A stretch of 64,000 nucleotides of DNA from Sipunculus nudus (taxonomy: Eukaryota > Annelida > Sipuncula > Golfingiida > Sipunculidae), in assembly GCA_026874595.1 (NCBI GenBank), contig CM049314.1:34951229-35015228 (forward strand). Reading direction: 5' to 3'. A model generated the notes under the pieces. The model ran no database searches and was not told the origin of the DNA. It saw nothing but the letters and a program-made list of their open reading frames with translations. Each line of letters opens with the position of its first letter. Position 1 is the first letter of the stretch. This document shows positions 13,195 to 23,730 of the stretch, one piece after another. The position numbers were made by a program, and so were the translations under genes.

Positions 13195-13575
13195 TCCCCA
13201 AAAATACTCCTGGTTCTGAGACAGAGGAAGAGTGAGTGATAGTTGTGATGTGGTGAGAGAGAGAAGGGGAAGAGATCAAGAAAGAGAGAGAAAGAGGGGG
13301 AGAGAGAGAGAAAAAGGGAGAGTGAGAAAAGGAGAGAAAAGAGTGAAAGAGAAAAGAACATAGAAAAGAAAGCAAAGAGAGCAGAAAGAGAAAGGAGCAT
13401 AATGACAGAGTTAGAGGAAGAATGATACCATGAGAATGATTGAAAAGAGAAAGAAAGATATAGAGGAAGAAAGGCAAGGAGAGAAAAATAACTTGAGATT
13501 GAGGGGATATAATAAAAAGAAGAAATAGTATGAGAAAACAAGAACAAGAAAGAAAGAGGGAGAATTAGTGTGTGG
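13195..13575 (+). repeat. Polypurine (GA)-rich tract
   Basis: About 350 bp of the plus strand is almost entirely A and G, with GAGAGAGA, AAAGAG and AGAAAG motifs. The minus-strand frames here (12999-13580 and 13187-13477) translate to Ser/Leu/Phe runs and are by-products of the tract. Polypurine tracts of this length can form triplex (H-DNA). Confidence 0.8.
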
Positions 13576-13910
13576 GACAAATAATTAATATCTCCATAAT
13601 GTACAATATTTATACTTAGAGATTATTGTTAAGTGATTATATCTTCTGACACAACGATCACCTATGATATGTATCAATTTGAAGTACAGTAAATTCTCCT
13701 TTTTATTTTACTTTTTATTTTACTTTGGTAAAAATGTCATTGTGTGCCTCTTACAAACATTAGAGCCTTTAAGAATAATCATGTGAATGGGTAGAAAATA
13801 CTAGGAAGAAAATTAGATGAAAGTTACATGCATTTATTTGTAATGGTGAAGAGCACTTCTCTGTACATGGATATTTGTCTTTTCTTAAATTTTCATTACA
13901 AATGTAGCAG

Positions 13911-14330
13911 TTTTTAGCTCAGCTGATGTCAAATGAGCTATCATTTTAGATGGTCCTTTGTCTGTCAGCTGTCTATCTGTCCATCTGGCTGTCCATTTAA
14001 GTGGCATATTTAGAAACTGTTAGATCTACAAATCCAAAATTCACTGTTAGATGTCCCTAAATTTTCCTACTAAACCTGTATTTAGGTCACTTGACTTTGA
14101 CTTATTTGGCATAACTGTCCTTCTATATATTGATATCCTTTGTACTTGCTTAAAATTAGGTCAGTATTGCATAATTTGTTGAAGTTTTTGTATTTTAAAG
14201 TAATTTTTATAAGGATGTGCCCTTTTCTCCAATTGACTGTCATAGTTACATGAGCAGTTGACACCAGAACATAGTGCTCATTACAGAATGCCAATGAGTC
14301 ATATTTCATGACCCTATCACAACTTCTTGC
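13911..14330 (+). mobile_element. TTTTAGCTCAGCTGA-family copy, 5' part
   Basis: It starts TTTTTAGCTCAGCTGATG with the hairpin partner ATGAGCT. It continues with TAGAAACTGTTAGATCTACA, AATCCAAAATT and GATGTCCC, matching the 30.2-kb element in the same order. GCTTAAAATTAGGTCAGTATTG near 14150 matches the 30.59-kb text. The right half is missing or too diverged. Confidence 0.5.
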
Positions 14331-14634
14331 TTCCATGAGTATATGTATACAAGTCTTACCAATATATTAGTTAATATTGTGTTCCAAACATATATGTCTG
14401 TTTTCATAAAGTGAAAGTATGGTGTTTTTATCATACATGTTTTTCTTTCCAAGATAAGATGTTATAACGTGGAAAGAACTTCCAAATATATGCCGCATAT
14501 AGGAATTTTGTAACAAACTCAGCAACATCATTAATGGTACCTTACTGCATGCTGAGGCATTCGTTCAATTACCTTAAGTACTTAAATTAAATTCCCTTGA
14601 CTCCATTTGGTCTGGTGTTGTCCTGAATAAATTT

Positions 14635-15153
14635 TCATAATTGAATACGGGCTGTAAAAGCTAAGATGATAATGGTTGTCTCTTCGCCTTGATTTGGCCC
14701 TTGAGGAAACATGACTGCAAAGGGATTCAGAGGACTTCTAATGGAGGTCCATCGAGACCAAGATGGCAGTGTTAAAGACATTGTCTGGTAAACATGATGC
14801 ATGGATAATTCATTAAAATACATTGCCACATCCCTATACAAGTTCACACAGCATTCAGACTGGTCTCTCAGATAACCAAACCATACGCTAACGCCTTCGC
14901 TATCTTGTGGATACATTTTATATTGATTCTTTATAATTACAGAGCTTTGTCTAACAATTACAGATAATAAGACAATATTCGTATGACAATGGAGTCTATG
15001 AAAATTATTAAATGATTTTATTGGTTTTACAATGGCAGTAAAATTTTCTGTTTCAACAATAGACAGGTCAGTTATTTTTGACCTCATGCACAATGATGAA
15101 GCAAAAGTTATAAAGGCAAGTTGTCTCTTTGCAATTGTCCTGACAGATCCCAT
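14635..15153 (-). CDS. Unrecognised 172-codon open frame
   Basis: This minus-strand frame starts MGSVRTIAKRQLAFITFASS and ends FTARIQL. It is the longest non-repetitive frame in the window apart from the one at 8312-8842. Its amino-acid composition is mixed rather than simple-sequence, with Trp, Cys and His present, and in DNA this AT-rich a run of 172 sense codons is unusual. I see no signal peptide, domain or catalytic motif, no promoter, and no splice signals that would link it to other exons. It could be a decayed element gene, a single-exon gene or a chance frame. No function is proposed. Confidence 0.17.
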   Translation of the reverse strand: MGSVRTIAKRQLAFITFASSLCMRSKITDLSIVETENFTAIVKPIKSFNNFHRLHCHTNIVLLSVIVRQSSVIIKNQYKMYPQDSEGVSVWFGYLRDQSECCVNLYRDVAMYFNELSMHHVYQTMSLTLPSWSRWTSIRSPLNPFAVMFPQGPNQGEETTIIILAFTARIQL

Positions 15154-15214
15154 TTAATTACTTTTAAGGATGTTAATTTGAAACCTTCAATGTGCTTAAG
15201 TTTGAAATGTTAAT

Positions 15215-15285
15215 ATCAAGGCCTTGAAAGTCCTTGAGAATTATGATTTTCTTTTGAAATCCTTGAAAGTCCTTGAATTTGGTAG
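15215..15285 (+). repeat. Short CCTTGAAAGTCCTTGA repeat
   Basis: CTTGAAAGTCCTTGAGAATT near 15224 recurs as CTTGAAAGTCCTTGAATTTG near 15263, about 39 bp apart. Confidence 0.6.
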
Positions 15286-15514
15286 TAGAACAACCTTTAC
15301 TAGTTAAATTCTTCCTGTAAGATTATTATTTAATTCTTTGCATTCAAATAGTAAAGTTTTTTTACTCACATTGTTGTGATTGTGGCATCAGATAAACAAA
15401 ACTTCACTTAAATAATGTCTTTGAAATCAATAAAACTGGATCTTGGATGTCCTTGATTTTTGTCAGTGTATAGATCCTGTGTAACCTCAGTGTAATTGTT
15501 GGAGTGTTGTTTAT

Positions 15515-15645
15515 TATGGTAATAATGATATTAATAATAATAACAATGAAACTAGTAATAACAATAATTATAATAGCAATTATATCTACATTTATAATAA
15601 TAATATTAATTGTAATAATAATAAAGGTTTTTGCATTTGAATAAA
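15515..15645 (+). repeat. ATA/AAT-rich simple sequence
   Basis: This is imperfect AATAAT and ATTATA simple sequence. The overlapping minus-strand frame (15404-15673) is an Ile-rich artefact. Confidence 0.7.
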
Positions 15646-16224
15646 AAAAAAAGACAAACCAAAGTCCTAACATTAGAAGAATTTATAAGACATTGTGGAC
15701 CCTCAGACCTACTGAACTGGTGTCATTGCTGATGTATAAGAGTTAAAAATTCATCTTGTATGTAATATTTGTAAAAAATATGTTTGTTTTTTGTCCTTTC
15801 TGTGATCGTACTTTTTTCAGACTAGTTATTTTTATCTGAACCATTTTCTGTGTACCTGCGGGCCTGCAAGACAATCTTGAATGACTGGCAAAATGTCAAG
15901 GTTGGAGGCCATGGAGAGAACCAGAAACAGAAGGCCTTGTTACAATGTCATTTCTTACAAACATAGCTTGCTGTTAAGTAAGATTTTCTTCAGGTTTTGT
16001 CATATTTTAATCTGTTTTGGGATATGTATGTTTGGAATATGGGGTTTTGTTATTCCAATTTTGCATTAAGCCAGATCTGGGTAGTTTCATACAGAACAGA
16101 ACAAATACCATTAAAATATAAGCATTTTTTGTTCAAGTACGTCACATAAAATCATCAACTGCTACAGTATAAATTTTTTAGCAAAGATGAACAGAATTAA
16201 ACAATTGATCTACCTTCATATTCA

Positions 16225-16905
16225 GGGTACCCAAAAATTAACTACGACTTTTAGAATTTCCAGTAGGGCACAACAGAAATTACCAAAGACTTTCAGAATC
16301 AGGGTACATCAGAAATGACCAAGGACAAACAGAATCAGGGAATATGAGAATTGGTGTAGGATTTTCAGAATCAGAGCACATCAGAAATAAGGTAGGATCT
16401 TTAGAATCGGGTAACAACAGAAATGAGCAGGAACTTTCAGTATCAGGTTACAACAGAGATGAACTATGGCTTTCAGAATCAGGGTACATCAGATGACCAA
16501 GGACATTTAGAAGCAGGCATATGAGCATTAAAGGACTCTCAGAATTGGAGCACATCAGAAATAAGGTGGGACCTTAAGAATCAGGGTACATCAGAAATGT
16601 CCAGAAACTATCAGGGCACATCAGAAATGACAAATGGCTTTGAGAATTCGTGTAAATCAGAAATGATCTATCCAGTACTTTCAGAATCAGGGCAAACACA
16701 ACATAGAATCAGGGCTTATCAGAATGAACTGAGACTTTCAGAATCAGAGCACACCAGAAATAAGGTAGGACCTTTAGAATCGGGGCACATTAGAAATTAC
16801 TGAGGACTTTCAGAATCAGGGCATATGGGAAATCACCTAGGACTTTCAGAATCAGAGCACATCAGAATTAAATAAACTAGGACCTTTAGAATCAGGGTAC
16901 ATTAC
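16225..16905 (+). repeat. Minisatellite, unit about 36-38 bp
   Basis: Roughly 18 diverged copies of a unit built from CTTTCAGAATCAGGGTACAT and CAGAAATGACCAAGGA occur head to tail. Variants replace GGGTACATC by GAGCACATC or GGGCATATG. The 68-codon frame at 16597 is repeat-derived. Confidence 0.75.
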
Positions 16906-18990
16906 ATAAACAAGAAAAATGTACTTGATCTCCAAGACTTGACATGGAGCAAAGATTATTTGGAGATTTCAACTCACAACGTAATTTTCCAAATTTCCAT
17001 TGATAATCTAAGATCTTTGCTCATTTAGTAAGTGTGACTTTCACAGTGAGCCAGAGGAGTTTATATCAGCTGCAATAAAAGTAATTACAATATTAAGGCA
17101 GATTTGATACATTTCTTTGGTTTCATGAATATATATATCACTTTTATTTATATTTCCAAACTAACTAAAAATTCCATCTATAAGTTGAAAAAAATGTTAT
17201 TTGTACTTATGCTTATAAGCTGATCTAATTAGTATACCCATATATGATGAATTTATAGGCAGAATTTCAATTATTTTGTGGCAGTTAAATCTGGAGTGAA
17301 TGGAATATGTCATATTTTGTCGGGGGTTAAGTATTTACTGATTGGTCCAGCAGGAAATATAAACCATATGGTAACCTTAAAAGTCACGAATTCCTTACTA
17401 GAAATTTACACATACATTATTTACAGTGTTGATCTGCATGTAAAACTCGAAATTTCATCTAAGTGTTGTAAACCATGCCATGGTAAGCATCCTTAGGCTG
17501 AGCGTAATTGGCCATGAACCTTGAGTGTTTTTGGCCTGTGATAGTCGATGTTTGCAAATGGATGACAGCATCAAGTGATGTGAGACAATATGGCAGCTGA
17601 TTGCTTTGGGACCCTGATTCTGGTTGCATAATGGAAGCGCTGAATACAGGATGTTTCTCGCTTCCAAGACCAGGATACTGAAGTGACTGGTGTGTCAACC
17701 TATCATTGGCCAGAACACCACTGAATAAATAGAGGTTGATTGGAAGGAAGTGAAGGGCCAAAGCAACTGATGTCATTAAAGATTAAATGGGCTGTTTTAA
17801 GACTAGATCCTGCAGGCTAAAGCACTTAGAACTGTGACTTCTATTCAAGGACATTATGGCCTCTGGTATTCTAAGATGGCAGGCGAATTTGAATTTCAAG
17901 TAAGCAGACAGCTGTGAGGGACTGTCTGTGTGACAAATCAAGGGTACAATTTACTGGTTCAGGCTGTAGTTTGATACAGGATGCCTCACGAGGGGCATCT
18001 TTGCAGCGAGCTGCTGCATTATATATGGATTACTCTGTGCAGCGCAGGATACTGGGGTGCTGCCTTGCATGGATGGACCAGCCTATCTAATGAGACTCTT
18101 TCTCAAGTGCCTTGGGGCCAGTACAATTTGCTGCCTGCTTCCTGCTAGATTGTCAATAGGTCTTATCCCATAACTGCCTGTTCTTTGCTGATTTTGAGGA
18201 AAAACTCTTCTCATTCAGAGAGCAGAGACACTGGATAAATGGAATGCCAATATTTGCTGTTCTGATGGAGAGACTAATCTTTCCTAATTCTGCCTCGCTG
18301 TATTGTAGCTGTAGGTTTGTGTGAATGGAATTAAAGAGGACACTTCGATATCATTATCATTTCAATTGTGGTAAAAATAAACCCAGTTCTAGTATTATTG
18401 TATATTTGTCAGGTTTGTCCCATAGCTTATTCTGTATATTTTTAACACATGAATAGACCCAGAAAACACTGTCTGCAAATAGATGTGGTAAGAGTGTGAT
18501 GTCTGTACAGAAAATACCAATTCTTTAGATCAGCATATCATCCATGTATAAAATATTATGAGACCGTGATTACTGAAGAAATGCAACATATGAATAGTAT
18601 TTAAAGGACAAATTGTCTGCAGTTTAAATGCTATGGGAGAAACTCATGTTAAACACTTAGGATATTTAGCTCACATTATTACAGTGCCCACATATATAAT
18701 GTAACTCATCAAATGTGACAGTACATAGTGACTTGTGGTTAAAATGCCACAGGACATAATGTCCGTTGATAAAACACCTCAGGACATTATATCCTTGGTT
18801 AAGATATTGCAAAACATATAACATGTACTGGTATTAATATTATGTTTGTTACATTTATTTATTATATTTAAATATCAAATGATTTTTTTCAATATAGGTC
18901 ATTAAAGACATTAAAGGATATATGGTTTGTATTGAAATGTTTTAAGTCAGCAAGGGGCTTTGGTATAATCAATATAATAATAATATATCA
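16906..18990. other. Non-coding stretch with a less AT-rich middle
   Basis: The portion 17460-18300 is closer to balanced composition and unique within the window. No exon with both splice sites was found. At 18720-18830 a decayed repeat of about 38 bp (GACATAATGTCC and GACATTATATCC) is visible. Confidence 0.4.
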
Positions 18991-18994
18991 ATAA

Positions 18995-19215
18995 GTACAT
19001 AATAGATTTCTTATTATAGATCACCTAGATAGAGTTTAGTCGAGTATATTTAATGATCTCTCAGTATAGGTTAGCAAGTGACCTTTTGTGATCATTTGGT
19101 TTGTCAGTATACAGTTATTAAAACAAAGTCTGTGAGTGACCTGGTTAAGGCACCAGCAATAATGAAATAATGACCTGTTCATAGGCCAGCAGGTGACCTA
19201 GTTAGGGTGCGGTCA
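18995..19215 (+). repeat. Weak decayed tandem repeat
   Basis: Phrases such as TTAGCAAGTGACCTTTTG, GTGAGTGACCTGGTTA and CAGCAGGTGACCTAGTTA recur at intervals near 60 bp. The similarity is low. Confidence 0.35.
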
Positions 19216-19838
19216 ATATTAAATTTCCACAAACTTGGACAGGAAGATGATTCCAAGTGTGTCACCTCCATGAGGATTTTATTAAATCTCTTGTTATTTA
19301 ATTCCTGACGCGCTGCTGATACAGTTATTCTACCTCACGGTAGATAAGGTCGATGCAGATGATATAAAGGTCATCTTTTGCCACTCTCCCTTCTCTGCAG
19401 GGAGTCTGGCAGCATCTATGAAATAAGTGCATTATTTCCCAGTCCTAATAACATCAGACATCTCAGAACCCCACAGAGGATAAAACAGTGTCTGTTGAAA
19501 ATGTAGCAGGCATGAATATTCACATTTATACTTTCAGAGCAACAAAAGAGAATTATAAGCTTTGCAGAAAAATCATTATCCCAAGAGAGAATGAGTTTAC
19601 CTTATAGTAGACCTTTTTCTAGAGAAAGTTTAATATGGATGATGGACCTATCCCAGTTTGGCAAATATTTATTGATGAATCCAGCATTGTACCATTTCTT
19701 ATATTAATTGAGACAGGTCCATTGTCTTTGCCTTGGTTTTTCCAAGATGAGTTTTTCGTGGGATGAGTTCATCCACTGGTGTATTTTCTGATAAAAGGTG
19801 CAGTGCATGATCATTTTTTTGCAAACTCATCTTTGTAT
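19216..19838. other. Non-coding stretch
   Basis: No gene, RNA or repeat was recognised. Confidence 0.4.
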
Positions 19839-19839
19839 T

Positions 19840-20021
19840 CCAGGGGCAGATCCAGGATTTCAGAAAAGGGAGGGTCCAACCTAGGAGGATAAATGAAAAA
19901 ACCTAAAAAAAAATCCCCAGGTCCAGAATAGGGGGTCCAAGTTTGCAAAATTTTGTCTGAAACCCTCATAAAAAGGTTGTTTTGGATGAAAAAGGGTCTG
20001 GACCCCCCTGGATCCACTTTT
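19840..20021. mobile_element. hAT-like non-autonomous element fragment
   Basis: The left end CAGGGGCAGATCCAGGATTT and right end CCTGGATCCAC form an inverted repeat with the expected GGGG-rich interior text (GGGAGGGTCCAA and GGACCCCCCTGG). TTTGTATT flanks the left end, and TTTGTATTT flanks or overlaps the right, consistent with a decayed 8-bp target duplication. The outermost right terminal bases are not CCCCTG, so the right end is mutated or lost. The minus-strand frames here are artefacts. Confidence 0.45.
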
Positions 20022-20219
20022 GTATTTAGGTATAGGCAGTGATGTAAATTTTTCTTTAAGGATATTGGGGTGGTGATGAATCGCACAGGAGGCCCGGGTT
20101 ATCAGAGTTAATTGATTTTCAAATCTTTTTTTTTTTTTAATAAACATACACACACTCATATTATTAAACTCAGATATGAAACCAAACTCTATCAATATAA
20201 ATTTTAATATGTTAAATTT

Positions 20220-20345
20220 TATTATATCAATATTATCTGAATGTCAGGGGGGATGATTTTATTGACCATCCCCTCTGTGCTAAAAAGTGGGGGGGATATA
20301 TACCCCCTATCCCCCCTCTATTGATGCCCCTCGGTAAAGGGCATA
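20220..20345. repeat. G/C-run-rich repeat fragment
   Basis: It contains CAGGGGGGATGATTTTATTGA, GTGGGGGGGATATA and CCCCCTATCCCCCCTC, ending GATGCCCCTCG. It looks like part of another dispersed element, not identified further. Confidence 0.35.
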
Positions 20346-21165
20346 AAACCTGTGCTAGCAAATTGAACAGGGCTATAGCTCTGCCATGACACTTTGGGGT
20401 TTTTTTTGCTGCATGAAACCAGTTGTACTTAAAATACCTGCTTTCATACCAAGCAATTCTTGTGCTAAGCCACTACAAAGTCAACATTTTTACATGAACA
20501 GTTAATTTTTACGAGACTTGTATGGGGTGACAGTAAATGAATCTTCACCTGTGTAAACAAAATATATATTGTATGATCCTGGCCATGGAGATTCCATAAA
20601 GATTAGTAAAATTCTCAACTCAGGGATTATTTACATTGTATGTAGCTGTAGCTTTTGACAGTATCACACCTGTGTTGTTTGGGTGTCTTAACGATATAGT
20701 TTCATTTTTTTCACAATAATTTCCCTTTCATAATAATATCACAAATTTGAAACCCTATGGAACAATAAAGCAGCCACAGTACATAAAGACTATCTTTAGT
20801 TGATAATGCATGGTTAGACATTTCTACAAAATACATATTGAAGACATATTAACCTTGATGAGGTACCACATACAATATTTTCATATCATAGCATCAGTTA
20901 TTCATATGAAATTTCTGACAAAATAAGAAGTCTTCCATATAAAATGTGCAGAAACCTTAAACCAAATTATTGCAAAAGGTTGTCGGGATCTAGCTACCAA
21001 CATTTGAATTCTTCCTGGAGGGGATTGCATTATCATCACCCTTCCTTTAATATCAGATTCTTTTTAAAATTTGTTTTAAATAACAAAAGCACTGTAATTT
21101 ACATTAAAAAATAAATTGGTTTAATATTTCCACAGCTGTATCTTGACTCTGTATTTCACTAACAA
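20346..21165. other. AT-rich non-coding stretch
   Basis: No gene or element was recognised. Confidence 0.45.
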
Positions 21166-21169
21166 CAGG

Positions 21170-21945
21170 CCTCTGTGGCTTAGGGGTGGAGCACAGGACT
21201 CAAAGCCAGGAGGTAGCGGGCGTAGTGGTAGAGCACAGGACTCAAAGCCAGGAGGTAGCGGGCGTAGTGGTAGAGCACAGGACTCAAAGCCAGGAGGTAG
21301 TGGGCTTAGTGGTAGAGCACAGGACTCAAAGCCAGGAGGTAGCGGGCTTAGTGGTAGAGCACAGGGCTCAAAGCCAGGAGGTAGCGGGCTTAGTGGTAGA
21401 GCACAGGGCTCAAAGCCAGGAGGTAGTGGGCTTAGTGGTAGAGCACAGGGCTCAAAGCCAGGAGGTAGCAGGCTTAGTGGTAGAGCACAGGGCTCAAAGC
21501 CAGGAGGTAGCGGGCTTAGTGGTAGAGCACAGGGCTCAAAGCCAGGAGGTAGTGGGCTTAGTGGTAGAGCACAGGGCTCAAAGCCAGGAGGTAGCGGGCT
21601 TAGTGGTAGAGCACAGGGCTCAAAGCCAGGAGGTAACGGGCTTAGTGGTAGAGCACAGGGCTCAAAGCCAGGAGGTAGTGTGCTTAGTGGTAGAGCACAG
21701 GACTCCAAGCCAGGAGGTAGCGGGCTTAGGGGTAGAGCACAGGACTCGAAGCCAGGAGGTAGCGGGCTTAGGGGTAGAGCACAGGACTCAAAGCCAGGAG
21801 GTAGCGGGCTTAGTGGTAGAGCACAGCTAGGACTCAAAGCCAGGAGGTAGCGGGCTTAGGGGTAAGGCACAGGACTCAAAGCCAGGAGGTAGCGGGCTTC
21901 GGGGTAGAGCACAGGACTCAAAGCCAGGAGGTAGCGAGTTCAAAT
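21170..21945 (+). repeat. 42-bp minisatellite amplified from a tRNA-like SINE head
   Basis: About 18 copies of a 42-bp unit read GGGCTTAGTGGTAGAGCACA then GGACTCAAAGCCAGGAGGTA then GC, with one 5-bp insertion near 21826 and otherwise few substitutions. TTAGTGGTAGAGCAC is a canonical tRNA A box. Only the last copy continues into GAGTTCAAATCTC, a B box. Because 42 is divisible by three and the unit lacks stops in several frames, long repetitive frames run through on both strands (21121-21837, 21143-21850, 21186-21830). I treat these as non-coding. Confidence 0.85.
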
Positions 21946-22235
21946 CTCAGCCAAGGAACATGGAGAATTTCACGGTCAGCCCCAACCCAGGGTGAGCACT
22001 CTGCAGGCCTAATGGGAAGGCTGTACCCTAAAGCTGTGTATCACTAACAAACGAGTGTTTCTTTGGGGGGTTCCTCAGTGTTATGACCCAGCAATATAGG
22101 GATGATTGCACACCCAGGACATGCAGGTGTGGTAGACACCAGGGCTGGGTGACACCAGGATATAACATAAAATGACAGGAAGCGAGTGCTACTCCCCTGT
22201 CACCTAGTTCCAAACCAAAATGGACACAGTGCAGA
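21905..22235 (+). mobile_element. tRNA-derived SINE (last head copy plus body)
   Basis: The last tandem unit gives GGTAGAGCACAGGACTCAAAGC followed by a tRNA-like GTAGCGAGTTCAAATCTCAGC. This leads into a less AT-rich body with CCCCAACCCAGGGTGAGCAC, CACACCCAGGACATGC and CCCCTGTCACCTAGTTCC. CACTAACAA occurs both just before the array (near 21157) and in the body (near 22043). The exact 3' end was not determined. Confidence 0.5.
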
Positions 22236-23500
22236 TATAAATACTTAGCTTAACTATAAGATGAGTCAGCATTTAAAAATTGAGGTGGTTACTTCCAACA
22301 ATGAAAAAAAAAATAAAAAAGGCACCATAGTTTGATAAATGAGATATTCCTGTTTTTGGGCAGATTTTCTCATATAATGAAATTTATCTGTTTGGTTGTA
22401 AAAATGTCAGAGAAATAGAGGTAGAGTTTTCCCTGTTTTCTTTATGAACTTAGGTGTTTAACTTGCAGTTTTAAAGTAATAATTCTTATTGATTAAACCA
22501 TAAATTACTATAAATGTGGTGTTATATATATCATATTTTATTGACTAAATTGTTTATTGCACAATATATCATAAAGAATCAATATGAAATCATCCACAAG
22601 ATTCTTCTTGGTATATTTTATTAGTTTTACTTCAGTGACAGTGGTATTTAAGGTGATTATTCCCAATTCCTTTCTAAATGATGAAAGGATTGAGTCATCA
22701 CATTATTTGCTTATCTCATACTTATATGTGTAACCTTTCTTTTAAATTTATCACTAAGGACAAAAAAAATAAAAGTTGTGGTTCTCAGGCACTGCCCGCA
22801 TCAATTTTAACCCCCGCATAAAAAATTTTAATTTAGATTTTTATATTTGAAGAAGATAAAATAATACAATTTTGATAAGATTTCCTTTGTTATTTAGTGC
22901 TTTTACCTGTTTAGCAAAAAATTCTGTTAATTTCATGCTTTTCTGTGATCATATGACATTTTTATCGAAACATACAGAAAAGGGTAAAAAATAAAATATC
23001 GCCCACCCATACTAATTTCTGAAAAAAGTGCCTGAGCACCACATCTTTTTCTTGGTGCCTAAATAGTATGAGACTATTCTTACATTTCTAAAGCTGCTGA
23101 TTGATCTGGTGCTAATCTTCTGGAAAAACATATAAGAAGGCTTTGGTTGTGCTTATGTACTAAATTTGACTGTATAAAAGCTATATGTAAGTGAAACGTA
23201 ACTGGGGTACTCATATCAGACCAAACAGCATTTTGATAAAAAAATTTTGCCTGCAATGTGTCAGCTAACTGAAGCCAAAACCCCTGTCCAGAGATGTTAA
23301 CTCTATATACAAAAACTGTTCTCTTCATCGGTGGTATATACACTCAACCGGAATAAACCAACAACCGCCCAAGTTAAGTGCACCAGCTAGTCTACAGAGT
23401 ACATGGAATGCTACTGCAGAGGTGGGTGCAAACCTGCCTTTCTTTATGGATAACACTGATAGAAATATGCAGTGGCTTCGACCTGATGGTTGAATATATG
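22236..23500. other. AT-rich non-coding stretch
   Basis: No gene was recognised. GGTTCTCAGGCACTGCCCGCA near 22780 and GTGCCTGAGCACCACA near 23028 form weak ends around about 260 bp, possibly a decayed inverted-repeat element. Confidence 0.35.
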
Positions 23501-23730
23501 ACAGAAACTGATGACATTGCATAGGCAACTGCAACCTGCTCCCCGCGGAGAAACAGAGGGCATGCCAGAGTTTATTTTGAAGCTGTGTGATGGAGCCCGA
23601 CATGAAAAGAGGCCGCGCATGGATGGTTCATCGATCGGAGAATTTTCTCTGTGTCCCTTGTGGTTGCGGGGACTGTGTGGCCCATCTCAGACCTGTGATC
23701 TTTCTGAAAGGCACTTACTTAAAATCCTGT
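23501..23730. other. GC-richer unique island
   Basis: About 200 bp with CCCCGCGGAG, GAGGCCGCGCATGG and TCGATCGG stands out from the AT-rich flanks. Frames in this span on both strands do not look like a known protein and lack paired splice sites. It may be a conserved non-coding or regulatory segment, an untranslated exon or an unrecognised relic. Confidence 0.25.

Noticed and set aside
13130-13200. Possible tRNA gene or SINE head (GAGCACT...GGTTCAAAT).
   Set aside because: Acceptor and anticodon stems do not form and the A box is poor.
12999-13580. 193-codon minus-strand Ser/Leu/Phe-rich frame resembling a membrane protein.
   Set aside because: It is the translation of a polypurine tract; hydrophobicity is a composition artefact.
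17439-17484. TTATTTACAG followed by an open stretch to CCATG|GTAAGC.
   Set aside because: The open frame is only 15 codons, the acceptor is weak and the peptide shows no recognisable feature.
21121-21850. Three long open frames on both strands (up to 238 codons) over the 42-bp array.
   Set aside because: They exist because the unit length is a multiple of three and lacks stops; the DNA is recognisably tRNA/SINE-derived, with no start context or splice support.
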